From NCBI GenBank assembly GCA_025677815.1, contig JAIXMP010000033.1, forward strand, positions 124,001-188,000: a stretch of DNA of 64,000 nucleotides, in the 5' to 3' direction. The notes under the pieces are model-generated. The model saw only the letters and a list, made by a program, of their open reading frames with translations, did not search any database and was not told where the DNA came from. Shown here piece by piece: positions 35,698 to 47,306 of the stretch. Each line of letters opens with the position of its first letter. The first letter of the stretch is position 1. This DNA is from Phascolomyces articulosus. Its lineage: Eukaryota > Mucoromycota > Mucoromycetes > Mucorales > Lichtheimiaceae. A program made the position numbers and the translations under genes.

Positions 35698-36965
35698 GAT
35701 ACTGTTGTCTATTGGGATATCTTTTTTTTTCTTGGTGATAAAAGAAGAAGAAAAAAAAGAGTATAATTTCAAGGTTGGTGTTTCTGTTTTTTTTTACAGA
35801 CCAATCGCTGAGATGAGTCATGACTCCGCTTCATATGATAAGTAATGATCCATCATTTCTCAAACTTGATGTTCTATCTAATGAAAAAAGAGCAATCCTC
35901 CTGCAGTCTATTTTTATATTTTACACATTGGCATGATACAACCCATACGCCTATTCATTCACTTTTTATATGTTCAGTCATACAGTAATCATTATGCTTA
36001 ACATCCTCTTGTTTAGACTCAAAACAAGTGGAGGAGTACTTTTATAATAGTGTTTGAGTTATATATAATAAAGAATTAATAAAGTATTAGATAGGATGAA
36101 AAAAAAAGATCATTAAAACTTTGAGTGAGTAAATAAATGACAAAAAGCGTAAGAGTTTTAAAGACATATTTTGTTTATTCAATGACCCAAGTGAGTTTAG
36201 CTAGTAGCAGTGGCTTTCCTCCAGTTTATACTATTATGCAAAAACTTACAGGATCAATAGTTCCAAACCATGTTCTTTTTGATGCGTACATCCACCAGCA
36301 GTTTTTTATCACACAATAAAATAAAATAGCTACATACATATTTATAACTTTATATCTGTAAAGCCGAATGAATTTTTTATTTCTGCTTGGTTAAATGGCA
36401 ATAATAGTGTAAAATATTATTTTGATGATATCAAATTGATAATAATGATTATTGTAATAGTAATGACCCTAATCTATAAGAAGGCAAAAAATCCAAATTA
36501 TTACTCTTTTGATGGCTTACCCAAGTCATGGGCTGGCTCTATTCCATAATACTGATGCTTTCCTAGGGGCTGGACTGTTTTGAAGAATGCGGGTTCAGCC
36601 ATCTTCTTTGAGCCAATGATGTAGGATTGTTATGGACGATACAAAAAACCTTCTCAAGTGTTTATCAGGTTCGGCTTAGCTATTTGTGACATGTTACACG
36701 TATTTCACGGAAATCATAAAAAGCGTTGTGTTTTTCCTCTTTGCAAAAAGTATAACTTCTTTCTATTTTATATCACATACAAGGTAATAATCCATTATTT
36801 TTGATATATTGTCTCAACAAGAAACACTTTATTTGTTTGAAAGGATACAGTATTATCCTTGAACATAAATCAGCAAAAAAGGCACACCCTATTGATTACC
36901 TATCACCATCATCCTTCGTATATTACAATTTTTCACAAAAGATCATCCTCGTTACTTCTTTTTCT
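35698..36965. other. Divergent intergenic region between HIS3 and HET gene 2
   Basis: About 1.3 kb, AT-rich. It contains the Gcn4-type site near HIS3 and the presumed promoter of HET gene 2 at the right end. Segment 36500-36650 is somewhat less AT-rich without a recognisable feature. The ORF at 36137-36319 is unsupported. Confidence 0.5.
35813..35826 (-). promoter_or_regulatory. Gcn4/bZIP palindrome upstream of HIS3
   Basis: ATGAGTCAT (35813-35821) is the optimal 9-bp palindromic Gcn4/AP-1 site. It overlaps a second half-consensus TGACTC (35821-35826). The pair lies 116-129 nt upstream of the HIS3 start, where general amino-acid-control sites are expected in fungi. Binding is inferred from sequence only. 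Confidence 0.65.
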
Positions 36966-37059
36966 GTAAGTTATATACAATTTACTTATATACATACATG
37001 AATCTCTGTCAATAAAAGTATATTAAACTAACTTTACAAATATTTTAACATAATTATAG
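36966..37059 (+). other. 5' UTR intron of HET gene 2
   Basis: Donor GTAAGT at 36966, branch point ACTAAC at 37027-37032, acceptor TTATAG ending at 37059. The ATG (37065) follows after exactly 5 nt, as in HET gene 1. Confidence 0.7.
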
Positions 37060-37064
37060 AACCA

Positions 37065-38665
37065 ATGTATATCACCTCTGAGACTGCGCAATATGTGGAT
37101 TTTGACGCAAACATACCAAACATAAAACTTAAACAACCACTCAAAAAAGTTCCTAAAGAATTACCCAAACCAGAATTCATGCCTACCAAACTTGTTCGTG
37201 TCTCTGACATGACAGTAATATATGGATCTCATGTAGACATAGGATACTGTGCATTATCCTATTCTTGGAACCAATCTGGAGATATGGTATTAAATAAAGT
37301 CAAAGGAAAATATGAGCGAATAGATGAAGGCAGACACAAGGTTATTGATCATGATCACAAAATACGACGAAGAGGGAAAAAAAATAAGATGAGAAGAAAA
37401 ATGAAATACGTCAAATTTGAAGGCATCATTCAACGTATATGTCAACAATTCAATATCAAATACATATGGTTTGATCAAATGTGCATCGACCAAGATGATA
37501 AAGAAGAAAAGAAACGCGAGATACGCAACATGCATCATATCTACGGGAACGCCTATTGTACCGTCGCACTTGTACCTAAATTTACTCAGGAAAAAGGGTT
37601 AAAAATATATCAAGATTATTTCAGGCGTTTATGGACTTTGGAAGAAGCAATAAAATCAAACAGATTGGTGTTTGTTGGTAGCGATATTCATCAATGGGGA
37701 GAAGATGTTGTACAGGAGGAAAATGTGTATCATTTAAACAAAAATATGTCAGAACTGCATGTTTCGCAAATTCTATATCATGCACATCAACGAACAAGCA
37801 CCAAAGAACACAACCGAGTTTTTGCCCTTCTCAATATTTTCCCAGATATCATCGACAAGATCAACATTGATTATAATCAACCATTGGAAGATTTGATGAT
37901 TCAATTTTATGGCCATTTAGCTAAAAAAGATATCACCATATTATTTTTTACAAAAACTTTTTTTATACTCCCTATTCAAAAGTACAGTTTTTTGCCATCA
38001 TGGACTGGTGTTCATGGAGAACACGATCTCGATAGCACATCATCATCCTTTCAAAACTATGATGTCATAGGAAAAACAATGCATGTTACCAGTGAATTTG
38101 TTACGAACGACCAACACTCTAATGATAAGGTTAATTTTTTACCCCTACAAAAAGAAGATTTGCCACTCACTCTTGATAATATTGATGATGTTGATAATAA
38201 AGTAATTATCAATTATGGTTACTTGTTCAAATACCCGGAACAACAAACAAAAAATCCAAAAGGATTCAAATGAAAGGTTATAGTTACAAGCTTATCTTTT
38301 CATCACCAGAATATTATCTCCAACGATTCTCTGAAAAACTCCAAGAATTATCAAGATTTATAAAGATAAAAAAGGAAAACTTATGCTGGTATCATGATAA
38401 AAGAGATGGATTATATAGAAAGGCTGCAAGCATTAATTTTGGTTGTTTGACAGAAGAACGTCGTGTGGATGATCTTTCTGCAAAATATGTAATCCTGTCT
38501 GAAATTTCGTTTCGAGGTTCTTCTCAGAGACGATTCTATTATCCCGTATTAAAAAAGAAACAGGGAGAAGAATATTATAAAACAATTGGATGTTGTGGAA
38601 TAGAATATGATGGGCCCTTTTTCATTGATTGTAAATTACCCAAACAAACATTTCTAATTCAATAA
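37065..38665 (+). pseudogene. HET-domain protein, copy 2, broken by one frameshift
   Basis: A clear paralogue of the HET gene at 17751, in the same orientation. The first frame (37065-38273) has the whole HET core: YCALSYSWNQSG, FEGIIQRICQQFNIKYIW, FDQMCIDQ, YGNAYCTVALVP and LWTLEEA. It then stops after GFK. The homologous C-terminal part continues in another frame (to 38665) with KLQELSRF, KKENLCWYH, GEEYYKTIGCC and a terminal TFLIQ, matching copy 1 to the last residue. The frames differ by the loss of one base (or an equivalent change), most simply in the A-run near 38246-38256. No GT...AG intron fits. Either the gene is newly broken, making a HET domain with a truncated tail (402 residues), or the base is a sequencing error. 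Both halves still look constrained, so the lesion is recent if real. Confidence 0.8.
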
Positions 38666-39480
38666 AAAAAATATTTTTATACCTACGTAATAGGATAACT
38701 ATTATGTGTGTACTATTTAAATAATCAGTCCCCTACCAGAGAGTAAGCTAACGTATTATTATAAAAATGAAAACATAAAGTAACGATAAAACATAATATG
38801 CGCATCCCACCCATCCAATATGCGTTAATAAAAGTAGACGAAATAGGCTGCATAAACCCGCTGTACTAATAAAGTAGGCTGCATTATCATTCATTCAATC
38901 GAAAAAATAAAATAAAAAAAAAGAATTGACTGTCTTTTTCTTATCTATTTACTAATCTCATTTTAACAATTTCCTTCCTTTATAAATGTGTATGCACATT
39001 TTTCTTTAGATTTATTTGTAATAAACTATAAACTTTAATGAGATCAATACTACCATTGATATATAAAGATCATCTCCTTCATCATTATCCTACTATATCA
39101 CAAAATTTACTAACATCCTATTTTTTTTTATTATACATTGAGATATATTTCATATCCTATATAAATGAATGATCTATGAAACAACAAGGAAACAAAACGT
39201 ACTTTGGGAATTATATGTATGTATATGTATTTTTACTAAATTTCTTTTAGTAGCAGTTTGGTAATATGTAAAGGAAAAAGAGTATTGCTATGACGATAAA
39301 AAGAGAGAAAGAGAGAGAGACTAGCATTTGAATTCTTTTTTAAGATATGATTTTTGTTGTTGTTTGATAAATGGTAAGAGGCAAAAAAAAGGGGGGAGAA
39401 GAGGACGGGGAGAAAAGGAAAATATAATACATGATTCGAGATGAAATAAGATAAGAAGAAAATTAAGGAGGGGGGTAAAT
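38666..39480. other. Convergent intergenic region
   Basis: About 815 nt between the 3' ends of HET gene 2 (+) and glutamine synthetase (-). AT-rich, with GA-rich and G-run sequence near 39300-39475 belonging to the glutamine synthetase 3' UTR. No coding signal. Confidence 0.55.
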
Positions 39481-40652
39481 TTAGTTATCAGGATAAAAAG
39501 TGGATTCAACAATGATTTGAGTGACACGATAAGGATCGATATTAGAAGCAGGACGTCTATCTTCAAGGTAACCCTTGCCTTCCTTGCCAACATGACGAGG
39601 GATACGAATGGAAGCACCACGATTGGCAACACCATAATTGAAAGTTCCAATGTGACCTGTTTCATGTTTACCAGTCAAACGTTGATCATTATCTTCACCA
39701 TAGACAGCAATGTGTTCCATGTGACGCAAGCTCATCTTCTTGATGGCCTTTTCAATGGCAACAATACCACCTTCTTGACGCATTTCCAAAGTGGAAAAGT
39801 TGGTATGACAACCAGCACCGTTCCAATCACCCTTGACAGGCTTGGGATGAATAGTTACAGCAATACCAAAGTCTTCAGCGACACGTTCCAAAAGATAGCG
39901 AGCAGCCCACAAATGATCTCCTCCTTCAATACCTTCACAAGGACCCACTTGGTATTCAAATTGACCAGGTGCTACTTCTGCGTTGACACCGGAAATGTTG
40001 ATACCAGCATATAAACAAGCACGGTAATGAGCTTCGACGATATCACGACCGTAGATCTTGCCTGCACCTACACCACAGTAGTATTTTCCCTAGGTAATGT
40101 TTATATATATATATAAGTATATCTATTCACAACTTTTAACCATGAAAACCCTTTTTTATATCTCCTTTTCCTAACAATATTCTAACTAACCTGAGGTTCA
40201 GGGAAACCGTGTTTGGGCCAACCATAAGGCTTTTCAGTCTCGGGATCAATCAACATATATTCTTGTTCAATACCAAACCAAGGCTTGGCTTCAGCATGAG
40301 TATCCATCACCTTCTTACAAGCATGACGGTAGTTGGTCTTGTGGGGAGTACCATCGGGGTTGAAAGTTTCACAAATGACAAACTTGTTATTACCACCGCG
40401 GAAAGGATCATTGAACAAAGCAACGGGTTGGATCAAGATGTCAGAATCATGACCTTCAGCTTGACCAGTAGAAGAACCATCAAAATTCCATTCAGATAAA
40501 TCGGCTGCGGTTTGAGGAACCTTGTAAACAGTCTTGGTCTTGCTACGCAAGTTATTGAAACCATCAATCCAAACATATTCTACTTGGACGGCACCATGTT
40601 GTTCAAGAGCAAGGTATTTATCAAGAATCTTGGCGTTAGAAATGACGGCCAT
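39481..40652 (-). CDS. GLN1: Glutamine synthetase (eukaryotic GSII)
   Basis: Two exons (40191-40652, 39481-40089) give 356 residues, the normal length of fungal GSII. The cytosolic enzyme makes glutamine from glutamate, ammonia and ATP. Recognisable blocks are [17 protein letters not shown] (beta-Grasp/active-site latch), FGIEQEYML (metal-binding Glu), [18 protein letters not shown] (ATP-binding region), [12 protein letters not shown] and [10 protein letters not shown] (glutamate and phosphate binding). Exon 1 starts [10 protein letters not shown] and ends at FPEPQ; exon 2 opens [12 protein letters not shown]-ending codons dominate, as expected for a strongly expressed gene. GATAAG-type sites crowd its upstream region. 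A 165-aa open frame on the opposite strand is only a shadow. Confidence 0.97.
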
Positions 40653-43098
40653 TTTTTGTTTTGTTTGTTTATAAAAAAAGTGAGGTGTGAGAGAGAGAAG
40701 ATAAAAGAGAAGAGAGGAAAGGAAATGAAATGATTTATACAAATGGATATTTATATCAAAAAAAAGCGCGAGGAAATGGAACCTGACTTGATGGGGGAAC
40801 AAAAAAAGAAGATGGATTATGATTTGATGATTTCCGTTCAAAAAAAAAAGACCAAAAGTGGCAATCCTTATATAAAGCTTAGATAAGTAACTTTTTGTCT
40901 CCCTATCTTTTATTATTATTCCTTCCTTTTCCTTTACTTTATTATTATTATTATAGACTCATAATTACCCGAAACTTGTTTACTTTTCTTTTTTATATAT
41001 AATTGAACCATTTCTTTCATTCTTATCAATCATCATCATAAGTATAACTGATTTAATAATAATACTAATTACATGTAATACTCGTTTGATCCTCAAATAT
41101 ATAAATACAATCCGGAATCGGTATTTAAAAATTATTGACAAAAAAGGAAGGTCTTATCTCTAAAGAGGCACATGCATTTTGATAAGAAAAAAAAACAAAG
41201 CAGAAGCGAATATCTTATCAAAAAAGAAACTGTTGTGACCCCACAAAAACTCTCCTTTGTTTTTTACTCCCCCCAGATCCTCCTTTATTTTATATATATA
41301 TATATTATCATGCAAGTAAGGTATTTGTAGTAAAGGTCTTTTACATTAGATTATCGTTATCTCTTTCTAATAAGAAAGATGATGAATGAACAAGGTGGAT
41401 TATTTTATAGGTCATTCACATCTTATCATATGTAACTAATAACAAACAATATTTTATTGTACTTCTTTGATTGTTGTCCGATGGATCGGTCTGCAGCAAA
41501 AAAAAAAAAAAAAGTAAAAGTCTGCATCAATCCTTTTTGAGGAGGATTTGTTCTATCATAAATTGATAAACTTTTTTCCCGCTCTCTTCCGTGTAATTAT
41601 CTCTTCTCCTTCTTATTTATCCTTTTCACCCTTCTTTTATTATCCTTTCATCATAAGTAATCATGCAAACTAAAAAAAAAGTTGATTTCTATGGAGATCA
41701 TCATCATCATTATCATCATGATCTCTTATAAATGGTAACTCTCAAAAAAAAATAGCTCAATTCTATAATATCAGGTGATGAATTATATGAGGTATAATGT
41801 AAAATAATAAAAAAAGATGATGATGATGATGTATTGAATTTGTCCATCTGATCATTAAAGTTTAGTATAATAATAATAATAAAAAAATCCGTTATCTTTC
41901 AACTACATATATAAGCTTTTTTTTATGTAGTACCATCTGTCTTGATGGAAAAACAAGTACGCAAATTATTGTCATACATTTTTAATAAGCTGATAAGAAA
42001 ATTATTTATTTCTGTCATGGTCATACGTTATACTATCACTATTAGGATGATGAACTGGATTCTATGGTATATTATGGATGATGATCAACAAAGTCTAGAG
42101 TTGAACAAGATAAATTAACAAGAAAATATTATGCGTATGCATCATGACTATTTTATTCTTTGTTAATAAAGGCTGTAACTAAGCAACAAAAAAAAAAGAA
42201 TGAATAATGGAATATATAGAATACCCAATCCATCCAAACTCTTTTTGGATGGTTACAAAACCCCAGGTTATGTTCTTTTTGTTAAACTAAGTTCCCAGAT
42301 TATCCATTCCATCCTATGCCCTTTTTTTTCTTAACAATTTTAAGATGGTGAAGGGTGTATTTTTTAAAACTAGATAAGAAAATAAGTTATTTATTGACAA
42401 TATAACCTGTTTGAAATTTATGCATATAATAAAAGTATACATGTAAAGGAGTAAGTACATTCATCCAATGGGTTAATGGCGTTTGTCGTTGTAGTTTCCA
42501 ATACCATCCATGATAATATCCATGTATAAACCTCCCATTTTTTCCCAATTTAACAAATAAAATATAATAGATCTTGACGACACTCGTTCATCCATCTATC
42601 TTGAACTTATATAGAGTCTTGCTGAAAAAAAAAAAAAAGATCTGGACCCTCAGCCCAATCCTTCGGAATTTCTTATTTTGTCATTCAATGTTGACATTTT
42701 AAACCTTTGTATAAATTGTAATTCATCTTGAAACTATTTACAAGTTTTATTTTGTTGGGTAAATGAGGGTATATATACTATTAATAATAGATAATGATAA
42801 ACGATTGACTTTATATCTATACAAATAATCAAATGATGGTTTTACTTTCATTTAGATCCCCCATCCATTCATCTACTGTTCTAAAAAAAAAATAGAAGAG
42901 GTAACCTTGATGAGTGTCAATGGATCTAAATCTTATTTTGTACAAGAGAAGAAGGGGAGAAGGATAAAGAATATTAACAACTCTTTTTTTTAATACATAA
43001 AACGCGCATGGTATAAATATATGGATAGGTCACGCAGGAAAAAAAAAAGAAAAAAAAAACACTTCAAATGTGCCAAAAAAAAAACCATAATTTTGACC
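40653..43098. other. 2.4-kb intergenic region
   Basis: Between the start of glutamine synthetase and the 3' end of PIG-P, both minus strand. It contains the GATA-site cluster, many A/T runs and ATC/GAT triplet tracts (for example 41697-41722 and 41816-41831). No gene was recognised. Confidence 0.5.
40882..41219 (-). promoter_or_regulatory. Cluster of GATA-factor sites upstream of glutamine synthetase
   Basis: GATAAG or its complement occurs at 40882-40887, 41153-41158, 41181-41186 and 41214-41219, with a further copy at 41422-41427. Three lie within 67 bp, about 500-570 nt upstream of the start. Fungal nitrogen-regulatory GATA factors (AreA/Nit2/Gln3) bind this core and control glutamine synthetase genes. 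That these sites are used is inference. Confidence 0.45.
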
Positions 43099-44820
43099 TT
43101 ATATCGCATTCCGTTTTCCTGTTGCCCTCCGACGTATCGTCAGTAATCCATCCTCACTACTATCTTTATATTCTTCATGAATGATACTCTCTTTTCGTTT
43201 TGCGTTCGTATTATTATTATAAGGAGATGCGGTAGGCTGAGAAGGTGGTGCTGGATATAAAAATGCATTGGCCACGCTCATTGGGATATCATGTAATTCT
43301 GGCATCCAGTCATCTGGTCGTTCTTCTTCATATTGGCAGCTGTCAATACCCATGACGTTGGCATGTTCATCTGGTGATGATGATTATGTCGTAATTTGAT
43401 ATGAGTTCAAAGGTTCTATTTTTTTCTTTTGGTATCCATGCAACTATTCCCCACTCTCCCTCATTTCCCATATCTTTCTTCTCTTTCTGCAAATACGAAA
43501 TATACTCCATCCTCTTTCTTTCTTTCTTTCCATTCGTCCCGCCCAATGTTTACCTGTTAGACAATAATAGGAGTCAAAAGGCGCTGTATTCATAAGATTA
43601 ATACTCATAAATGAAAAAAAGACAAACCAAACAAGTGTCATTAACCAAACAGGAATCGCTAATGCCCAATAACTATTTTTTTTTTGTAGAAAAGAATGAG
43701 TCAAATCATCATATGATGCTTCTTATCCTCTCCTCCCCCCAATATCATAATGCGCCATCAAAAAATTATACTGAAATAAAAAAAAAATATACCGTTTGGG
43801 ATAATAGGTAATTCCAAGACTATGTAAGATTTCATCCGGGACATATGCCCAGATCAAATAGATAGCTAAATAAAGTAAAGTTTAATTCATCCCATTTTTT
43901 TTAACTGAATAACGTCATAATTCTCTTTTCACTCATCCTTCCTTTCCTTTTCTGTCCATTTACCTAATGCAACAAACGATGCAAGATACATGACAAATCC
44001 ATAATATTCATATATTGGTGTTTTATTGGTGATGGCCACAGGAGGTGCTCGTTCTACTAAAAGTGACATGGCTGGAATCCTGGTATAACATGTTTTTGAT
44101 GAATAAAACCAAATTCATATCGAAATATCAAAAAGGGAAGAATGTACTTTACTCTGAATAAGATCTTGGACGATGCCCTTTACGAAATTTGGTAGAGTCA
44201 TCACTTGGTGTTGTTGTACTGGTTGTGGTAGGGTCATTGGTTTCCATGGTTGTTTCTAAAGTTTTTCTAATATTGGCAAGTTTGGCAGGAGTGGTTTTGC
44301 CTCCTTTGGGTCCATATTTTGTACTAAGAAAACTACTGAATGAATTGCGTCGTTTTACTGGTCTATATATATATATATCGCAAGGAGAGAGTGGTGAATG
44401 TATTTGTTTTGTGTTAGAATGGATATGTAAAGAAATTTAGCATAGAGAGACAAACAGGCTTCTTCTTTCTCCTTTCTTTCTCTCTCGCTCCTGCTTTTTT
44501 ACTCCTCCATCCGTATAAAAGATACATTACGCGCTTCTTCTTTCTTCATCAAAATTAGGGGAAATAGACGATGAAGGTCGAGATTGTTGACTAGATCCTC
44601 GTTGCATGCTAATACTAGGTCGTTTGGATAAACTAGCGGTGGCAAGTAATGCATAATTAACAAGGGCTGGAAGAGATGGGGTAGATCGTGAAGTTAATAA
44701 CGATGGACGTGTATCATTACTCTCTGGTGCAGAATGTTGATCATCCTGAGAATCATGATTTTGTTCTTCAAAGCGAGCTCTTTTTTGTGATTGTTGCTGA
44801 TCCGTACTTTCTGTACTCAT
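43099..44820 (-). CDS. GPI19: PIG-P / Gpi19 subunit of the GPI-GlcNAc transferase, with long N-terminal extension
   Basis: Six exons (44531-44820, 44153-44362, 43964-44079, 43793-43865, 43554-43672, 43099-43370) are all in phase and give 359 residues. PIG-P is a small ER membrane subunit of the complex that adds GlcNAc to phosphatidylinositol, the first step of GPI-anchor synthesis. The PIG-P domain spans about residues 188-260: YEYYGFVMYLASFVALAIYL and WAYVPDEILHSLGITYYPKR, then YWALAIPVWLM. These include two hydrophobic hairpin segments. It continues with DDWMPELHDIPMSVAN, a conserved C-terminal motif of the family. Ahead of this lie about 170 hydrophilic Ser/Thr/Gln-rich residues; typical PIG-P proteins are about 130-160 residues, so this extension is unusual. 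It may be regulatory, or the first exons may be mis-joined. The tail is basic (RRRATGKR). Confidence 0.87.
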
Positions 44821-45287
44821 TATTTCTTATTAAAATATAAGAAGTAAAATACTGGTGGGTGTCACGTTATTTTTTTAGTTTTTTTCCTCCCCTCTCGATC
44901 GGGGCGCAGGATAAGATTCAACCCCACTTTCCATTAATGGTTCCCACAAAAAAGAAACTCGATTTGCTTTTTTATGTAAACTTTTAAGGAATATCCTTTG
45001 GTATAATGCAAACAAGCAAATGCTAGAATTTGAATGCATGCTAGTACTTTTAATGATGGTAATATATTATTATTTAGATGCGTATGAATAGATTTGTTTT
45101 TTGATGGTTTTGTTGTTGTTGGAATATTACATTATATATAATAATAAAATAAGAGAACAAGAAGGAAAGCGTGATGAAAGGAGGAACAATAGATATAATA
45201 CAATACAATGATGAGTAAAACTTAATAGGATAATAAGGAAATTTTATAGGGAAAGAAGGGAGGTGTTGTATATTGAGGATACAGACT
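44821..45287. other. Intergenic region between MFS gene and PIG-P
   Basis: About 470 nt, same-strand neighbours. It should hold the MFS terminator and PIG-P promoter. AT-rich with no recognised site; the ORF at 45074-45325 is unsupported. Confidence 0.5.
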
Positions 45288-47306
45288 TTAGGAGAAAACC
45301 TTGATGTCTTTTTGACCATACACATATTTTTTCACCATCAAGTAGATAAAGTGAATCAATGCAAGTAATGCAACAAGAGCGTGACCAATGCCAAGTAAAA
45401 GGAATGGAGCACCTTTCATCCATTTATCGAAAAGAACACCTCCTACTTTAGAAACGATCATAATACCGATACAACCGCATAACGAATAAACACCTGCTAC
45501 ACCACCTCGATATTCAGGGCGTACTTTGTCTCGAGCAAGCAGGGCAAGACCTGCAACAATCATACCTGAATAAATTGATAAGAAAAAAAAAATAGGTTCA
45601 TGTTAGTTCTTATCATTACAGGCACGCGCTCCGATTATCTGTGAGAAAAATTACACGACTCTGTAACAACATATGATTACAGCTAATTATTACCATATTC
45701 ACCCATGGCAAGTAAAATAACAAAAGCCAAACTTGTATTAGCGGTTGGATTGATTGAAAAGGCAAAAGGTATACATCCAGAAACACCAATACACCCGGCA
45801 ATAATCAATGACCATTCTTTGGAAAAGTGGGACCCAATACCAAAGAAGGGTGCTACCACCAAAGCAACAGATTGAGCGATACCCTAAAGTTTATAATTGT
45901 TAAGGAAAGAATGATTAGCACCAAGATAGGGCAACTGTTGTATTACTGTCTTCCCCTGTATCTTGATGACTATTACTTACGGTCATGGTTTGTGTCGATG
46001 AAGAAGCATAAGGACAATAAGCACCCACTTGACATCTTCCAATATCAATATAATATTGTTGCACCCATAAAGAAATAAAATGTGTAATAATGACTTCATC
46101 TGCACGAGCAAAGAAACTGGAAACATAACCCAATGCAATGCGTGGATCTTTGGCTGCCAAAACACCATGTTTTAAATTATCTACTACTTCGACACTACGT
46201 TTCTTCCATGTGGACGCGGCAATCAAATTTGGCTTTTCTGCTGTAATGGAAGAGATATGACGTTTGTTTTTAGGCATAACGAACCATAAAATAACTCCAA
46301 TTGCAATGGTGACTGCACCAATTACAGCATAACCGTAATTAATCAGGATAGGATCGAACTGGGATTCGGCCAAATGCGCCATGCGAGTAGGTACAGAAAA
46401 TAATACAAAGGCAGCAAAAATGGCACCTAATCCTGATGCAGTGCCGATTAATCCAGAAGCCAATCCACTACGTTCACCAGGAACGATTTCGAGTAAAATA
46501 CCTAAAAAATAATTAATTAATCATGGAAAAAATATATATCAATAACTATCAAGTACAAATTGAGGCGTCGTTGGAACTAAATGAAAGAAACAAGTATATT
46601 TACCAGCCATCATACAGGTAGTACCAGCGGTTCCGACTATACAAAACATTATATATTTAAGATTAGTCAGTTAGTCACCAGATTTGAAAATATAATATAT
46701 TTAGAATCCTTCTGTAAAAGAGTGATTATTACCAGAATAGATAAAACGTAAGAGCAAAAGAGTTGGATATACATTTTTTGCGTAGGGATAAGCAATGACA
46801 ATGATACCCATAATGACAAAAGAAATCGAATTGATAGTACGTTTTTCAAGATAATCAGAAGAAACACCCCAACACACAACGGCAACCATGGAAATAAATT
46901 CAGAATAAAACGATAATGATCCGGTAATATCACCTGCACTATCATCCACCATAAGTAGACTGGTCAATGTCCATGATTGTGCTGCTGAAAAATAGACAAT
47001 GACAGCCAAGGAAGCAAATACGGAGAACATGAAAAAGAAAAATTGAATAGGGTGGACATGAGCTCGAAGTGGTACGACCCATAAGAATTTGCGCACTTTT
47101 TCTTCTCCTTGTGGTTCATCATCAGGGACATGAATGCTGCTGTTATTATTGTTACTGCTACCATGATCGGCTGTCATTACTAAGTCATCATTATAGTAAT
47201 AGCGATCGTTGGCTATGACTTGCTCTTTGTTGCTATAATATTCCTTGTTACTGCTGTCACTAGCTGGTATCGTTTCGTTGATGGATGATGGTGGTGCAGG
47301 CTGCAT
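45288..47306 (-). CDS. Major facilitator superfamily transporter
   Basis: Five exons (46733-47306, 46604-46636, 45981-46501, 45694-45883, 45288-45565) give 531 residues; exon 2 is only 33 nt. A hydrophilic N-terminus of about 80 residues with an acidic stretch (VPDDEPQGEEK) precedes about twelve hydrophobic segments. The first is IQFFFFMFSVFASLAVIVYF. MFS hallmarks are the RSGLASGLIGTASGLGAIFA helix, a cytosolic central loop (PKNKRHISSI to NLKHGV) and, in the C-terminal half, RPEYRGGVAGVYSLCGCIGI, which matches the type of loop and helix where sugar and drug carriers have RG motifs. Loop CQVGAYCPYASSS may face outside. I cannot assign a substrate or subfamily. The location is probably plasma membrane or vacuole, by inference only. 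Confidence 0.8.

Noticed and set aside
39517..40014. 165-residue ORF on the plus strand
   Set aside because: Lies entirely antisense to glutamine synthetase exon 2, which is unambiguous.
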